Shown piece by piece: positions 61,553-64,000 of a stretch of 64,000 nt of DNA. The stretch is from Tissierella creatinophila DSM 6911 (GTDB lineage Bacteria; Bacillota; Clostridia; Tissierellales; Tissierellaceae). A program made the position numbers and the translations under genes. The DNA lies in the NCBI RefSeq assembly GCF_001940565.1, contig NZ_LTDM01000003.1:1-64000 (forward strand), read 5' to 3'. The notes beneath the pieces were generated by a model that made no database searches, was not told where the DNA came from, and saw only the letters and a program-made list of their open reading frames with translations. Each line of letters begins with the position of its first letter. The first letter of the stretch is position 1.

Positions 61553-64000
61553 CTATAAAGCTTCTTCTATTTTTTTGGCTTTCTCCATTTTAACTGCAGC
61601 AACTTTAAGTTCTGGTATCTTTGATATAGCATCTAGGCTAGTATTGGTTAAATAGTTAGCAGCACCTTCTGCATAGTGAAATGGCATAAATAGCACTTCT
61701 TCATCTATTATATCTGTAACTTTAGCAGTAGTTTCAATTTCTCCTCTTCTAGAGCTAAGTTTTACTAGATCTCCATCTTTTATATCCATCTTTCTAGCTG
61801 TTATCTCGTTTATCTCTACATAAGAACTAGGAGCTAATATATTAAGTCCTTCTACTCTACCTGTCATGCTTCTAGTATGATAGTGATAAAGTATTCTTCC
61901 TGTAGTAAATATAAATGGATATTCTTTATCAGGTAATTCTGCACTTTTTACATATTCACAAGGCATAAATAACCCTCTTCCCCTTGCTATTGCCTCTTTA
62001 TGAAGTATTGGTGTTCCAGGGTGATTTTCATCTAAGCATGGCCATTGAAGACCCATAGGATCTGCTTCTAGTCTCTTATAGCTTATTCCTCCATATTGAG
62101 GGGTTACACTTGCTATTTCTTCCATAATACTTGAAGAATTTAAATATTTCTTTTTATATCCAAGTGTATTCATAATCTCCATTATAATTTGCCAGTCAGG
62201 TTTAGACTGTCCAATAGGTTCTATTGCTTTTCTAACTCTTTGAACTCTTCTTTCAGTATTTGTAAAAGTCCCGTCTTTTTCTGCAAAAGATGAAGCAGGT
62301 AAGATTACATCTGCAAGCTGGGCAGTTTCAGTTAAAAATATATCTTGAACCACTAAAAAATCTACATTTGTTAAAGCTTTTTTAACATGGTTTATGTCTG
62401 GATCAGAGACCATAGGATTTTCACCCATTATATATAAAAATCTAATTGAATCATCTTCACATCCATCTAATATTTCAGGAATAGTTAAACCTACCTTTGT
62501 ACTAAGGGTAGAGCCCCATGCTTTTTCAAACTTTTCTACTACCTCTTCTTTAAATACCTTTTGGTATCCCGGTAAGTCTGCAGGTAGTCCTCCCATATCG
62601 CATGCCCCTTGAACATTATTTTGTCCTCTTAGAGGGTTTACTCCACCAAATTCTTTACCTACATTGCCGCACATAAGAGCTAAGTTTGATATACTCATAA
62701 CTCCATGAGTTCCTGTACTATGCTGAGTTATTCCCATAGCATAGTAGATTCCTGCGCTATTTGCCTTGGCATAAATAGTAGCTGCTTTTATTATATCTTC
62801 TTCATTTATACCACATATTTTTGCTACTCTTTCAGGAGTATATTCTTTTACAAGTTCTACTAATTCTTCAAAGTTTTCAGTTCTATCATCTATATATTTT
62901 TTGTCATAGAGTTTTTTCTCCACTATAACATTCATCATACCGTTTAAAAGAGCTATATTTGTACCAGGCTCAATTTGCATATATACATCAGCATAATTAG
63001 ATAGTTCAATCCTTCTTGGATCTGCTACTATAAGTTTTGCACCTTTATCTTTAGCCTGTTTCATCATAGCACCTATAACTGGGTGGTTTTCTGTAGTATT
63101 ACTTCCTATTATAAACATACATTCACTATTTTGTACTTCTTTTATAGTGTTAGTCATAGCACCGCTTCCAAGTGTTGTTGCAAGACCTGCAACTGTAGAG
63201 GAATGTCAGAGCCTTGCGCAGTGATCTACGTTATTTGTTCCTATAACTGCTCTAAATAGTTTTTGAAAAAGATAGTTATCTTCATTTGTACACCTAGCAG
63301 AAGTAAGCCCTGCAAAACTATCAGCTCCACTTTCTTCTTTTATATTTGTTGCCTTTTGTCTTATAAGTCTATAAGCTTCTTCCCAAGAAGCTTCTACAAA
63401 CTCTCCATTTTTCTTTATAAGAGGAGTTTTTAATCTATCCGGGTGAGATATAAACTTATAGGCAAACTTGCCCTTTACGCATAGTAGTCCTTGGTTTACG
63501 CCATCAAAAGCAGGTTGGGCGCCAAGTACCTTATCATCCTTTACTTTAAGGTCTATTTGACATCCTACACCACAATAAGAGCAAGTAGTTCTTACCTCTT
63601 TAGTTTCCCAGTGTCTAAACTTCTCTAAACTCTTTGGTACTAATGCTCCAACTGGACAAACTGATACACAGTTACCACATGAAACACATTCAGAATTTAT
63701 AAGTCCTTCTCTAAAAGGGGTAGCAACTATCGTATCAAATCCTCTATCTTCAAATCCTATAGCATGAGAACATTGAAGCTCATCACAAACTCTAACACAA
63801 AGACCACAAAGTATACATTTTTCTGGATCATAAATGTAAAATGGGTTTGAACTATCTATTTCACCTTTTCTAGTTTCTCCTTTAAATGTACCATCTACAA
63901 GATCATATTCATATGCATAGTTTTGAAGTTTACATCTACCAGACTTTTCACAGTTTAAACACTCCATAGGGTGATTTGAAAGTAATAAATCCAGCACTTC
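61553..64000 (-). CDS. fdhA: Selenocysteine-containing formate dehydrogenase alpha subunit (partial, 5' end off window)
   Basis: The reading frame runs from the window edge to 61553 (815 residues visible) through one in-frame UGA at 63206-63208, read as selenocysteine: VDHCARL-Sec-HSSTVAGL is the FdhA active site. N-terminal to it are a NuoG-like segment (HPMECLNCEKSGRC), two [4Fe-4S] ferredoxin motifs (CILCGLCVRVC, CVSCGNCVSVCPVG) and the CSYCGVGC cluster of the catalytic domain. C-terminal are GENPMVSDPD, ADVILPASSFAEKDGTFTNTERRVQ and the cofactor-binding cap domain. This is the large, NAD(P)/ferredoxin-type FdhA; the [2Fe-2S] N-terminus lies outside. Accessory genes follow. Treating the UGA as a stop would wrongly split it into two genes. 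Confidence 0.95.
63177..63208 (-). promoter_or_regulatory. SECIS element with UGA codon
   Basis: After UGA (63206-63208) and 12 nt, a hairpin GTTGCA-GGTCT-TGCAAC (63177-63193) forms. The loop GGTCT and its position match the bacterial fdhF SECIS (AGGUCU apical loop), which binds SelB. Confidence 0.92.

Noticed and set aside
63157-63210. Frameshift or nonsense mutation splitting fdhA
   Set aside because: Both sides are in the same frame, the break is a single UGA at the known Sec position, and a canonical SECIS hairpin follows at the right distance.
1-64000. Defence island, prophage or biosynthetic cluster
   Set aside because: I found no integrase, transposase, restriction, toxin-antitoxin, phage structural or NRPS/PKS-type genes; the content is metabolic and regulatory.

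Overview
The window is a low-GC (roughly 30% G+C), gene-dense chromosomal segment of a strictly anaerobic Gram-positive bacterium of the Clostridia in the broad sense, possibly a Tissierellia-type lineage (an inference from gene content; no rRNA is present). The evidence is AT-rich codon use, strong GGAGG-type ribosome binding sites, a T-box leader, a likely PyrR-type attenuator, ECF transport, W/Mo enzymes (formate dehydrogenase and aldehyde ferredoxin oxidoreductase), a selenocysteine gene, a flavodiiron protein and a 2-hydroxyacyl-CoA dehydratase activase. Nearly all genes lie on the minus strand. No prophage, insertion sequence, CRISPR array, rRNA or tRNA gene was found.

Layout. 0-4 kb: an old-yellow-enzyme oxidoreductase (+), a threonine dehydratase with a YjiH-type membrane protein (-), and a small DUF378 protein (+). 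4-9.1 kb: a tRNA-dependent amidation operon (-). It starts with a T-box leader whose best specifier reading is AAC (Asn), then encodes an aspartyl-tRNA synthetase fused to a GatC domain, a GatA homologue that has lost every catalytic triad residue, and a normal GatB. 9.2-16.2 kb: an ECF S component with CorA, a MATE exporter, an AraC regulator with a glycosidase-like tail, a TIM-barrel protein, and a PII/DUF1538 pair. 16.3-20 kb: acetyl-CoA carboxylase accBCDA, with AccD lacking its zinc ribbon. 20-23.8 kb: a DUF2207 membrane protein, type 2 IPP isomerase and structured intergenic repeats. 23.8-29.6 kb: pyrBIFKDEC behind an attenuator. 29.6-35.1 kb: a 1411-residue double activase and a six-LysM protein. 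35.4-45.2 kb: murI; an oxygen/NO defence set (flavodiiron protein, hemerythrin, FNR-like regulator); threonine aldolase; glutamate dehydrogenase; a DEAD-box helicase; and oligopeptidase F.

45.3-64 kb is a tungsten/molybdenum island. In transcription order it holds selenocysteine formate dehydrogenase (cut by the window edge), a ferritin-like protein, mogA/moaB, mobA and fdhD; then a ThiF/MoeB-type E1 enzyme and a sigma-54 activator; then aldehyde ferredoxin oxidoreductase with MoaD and an iron alcohol dehydrogenase; then tungstate transporter tupABC, two moeA genes, moaA, moaC-MOSC and MOSC. The sequence shows a near-consensus -24/-12 promoter ahead of the oxidoreductase, two palindromes upstream of it as probable activator sites, and a terminator-bearing leader resembling a Moco/Tuco riboswitch ahead of tupA. 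Together these predict tungstate uptake and cofactor synthesis feeding formate dehydrogenase and a sigma-54-controlled acid-aldehyde-alcohol interconversion module.

The strongest novelty candidates are the AspRS-GatC / pseudo-GatA / GatB operon under an Asn-type T-box, and the sigma-54 control of the tungsten oxidoreductase module.
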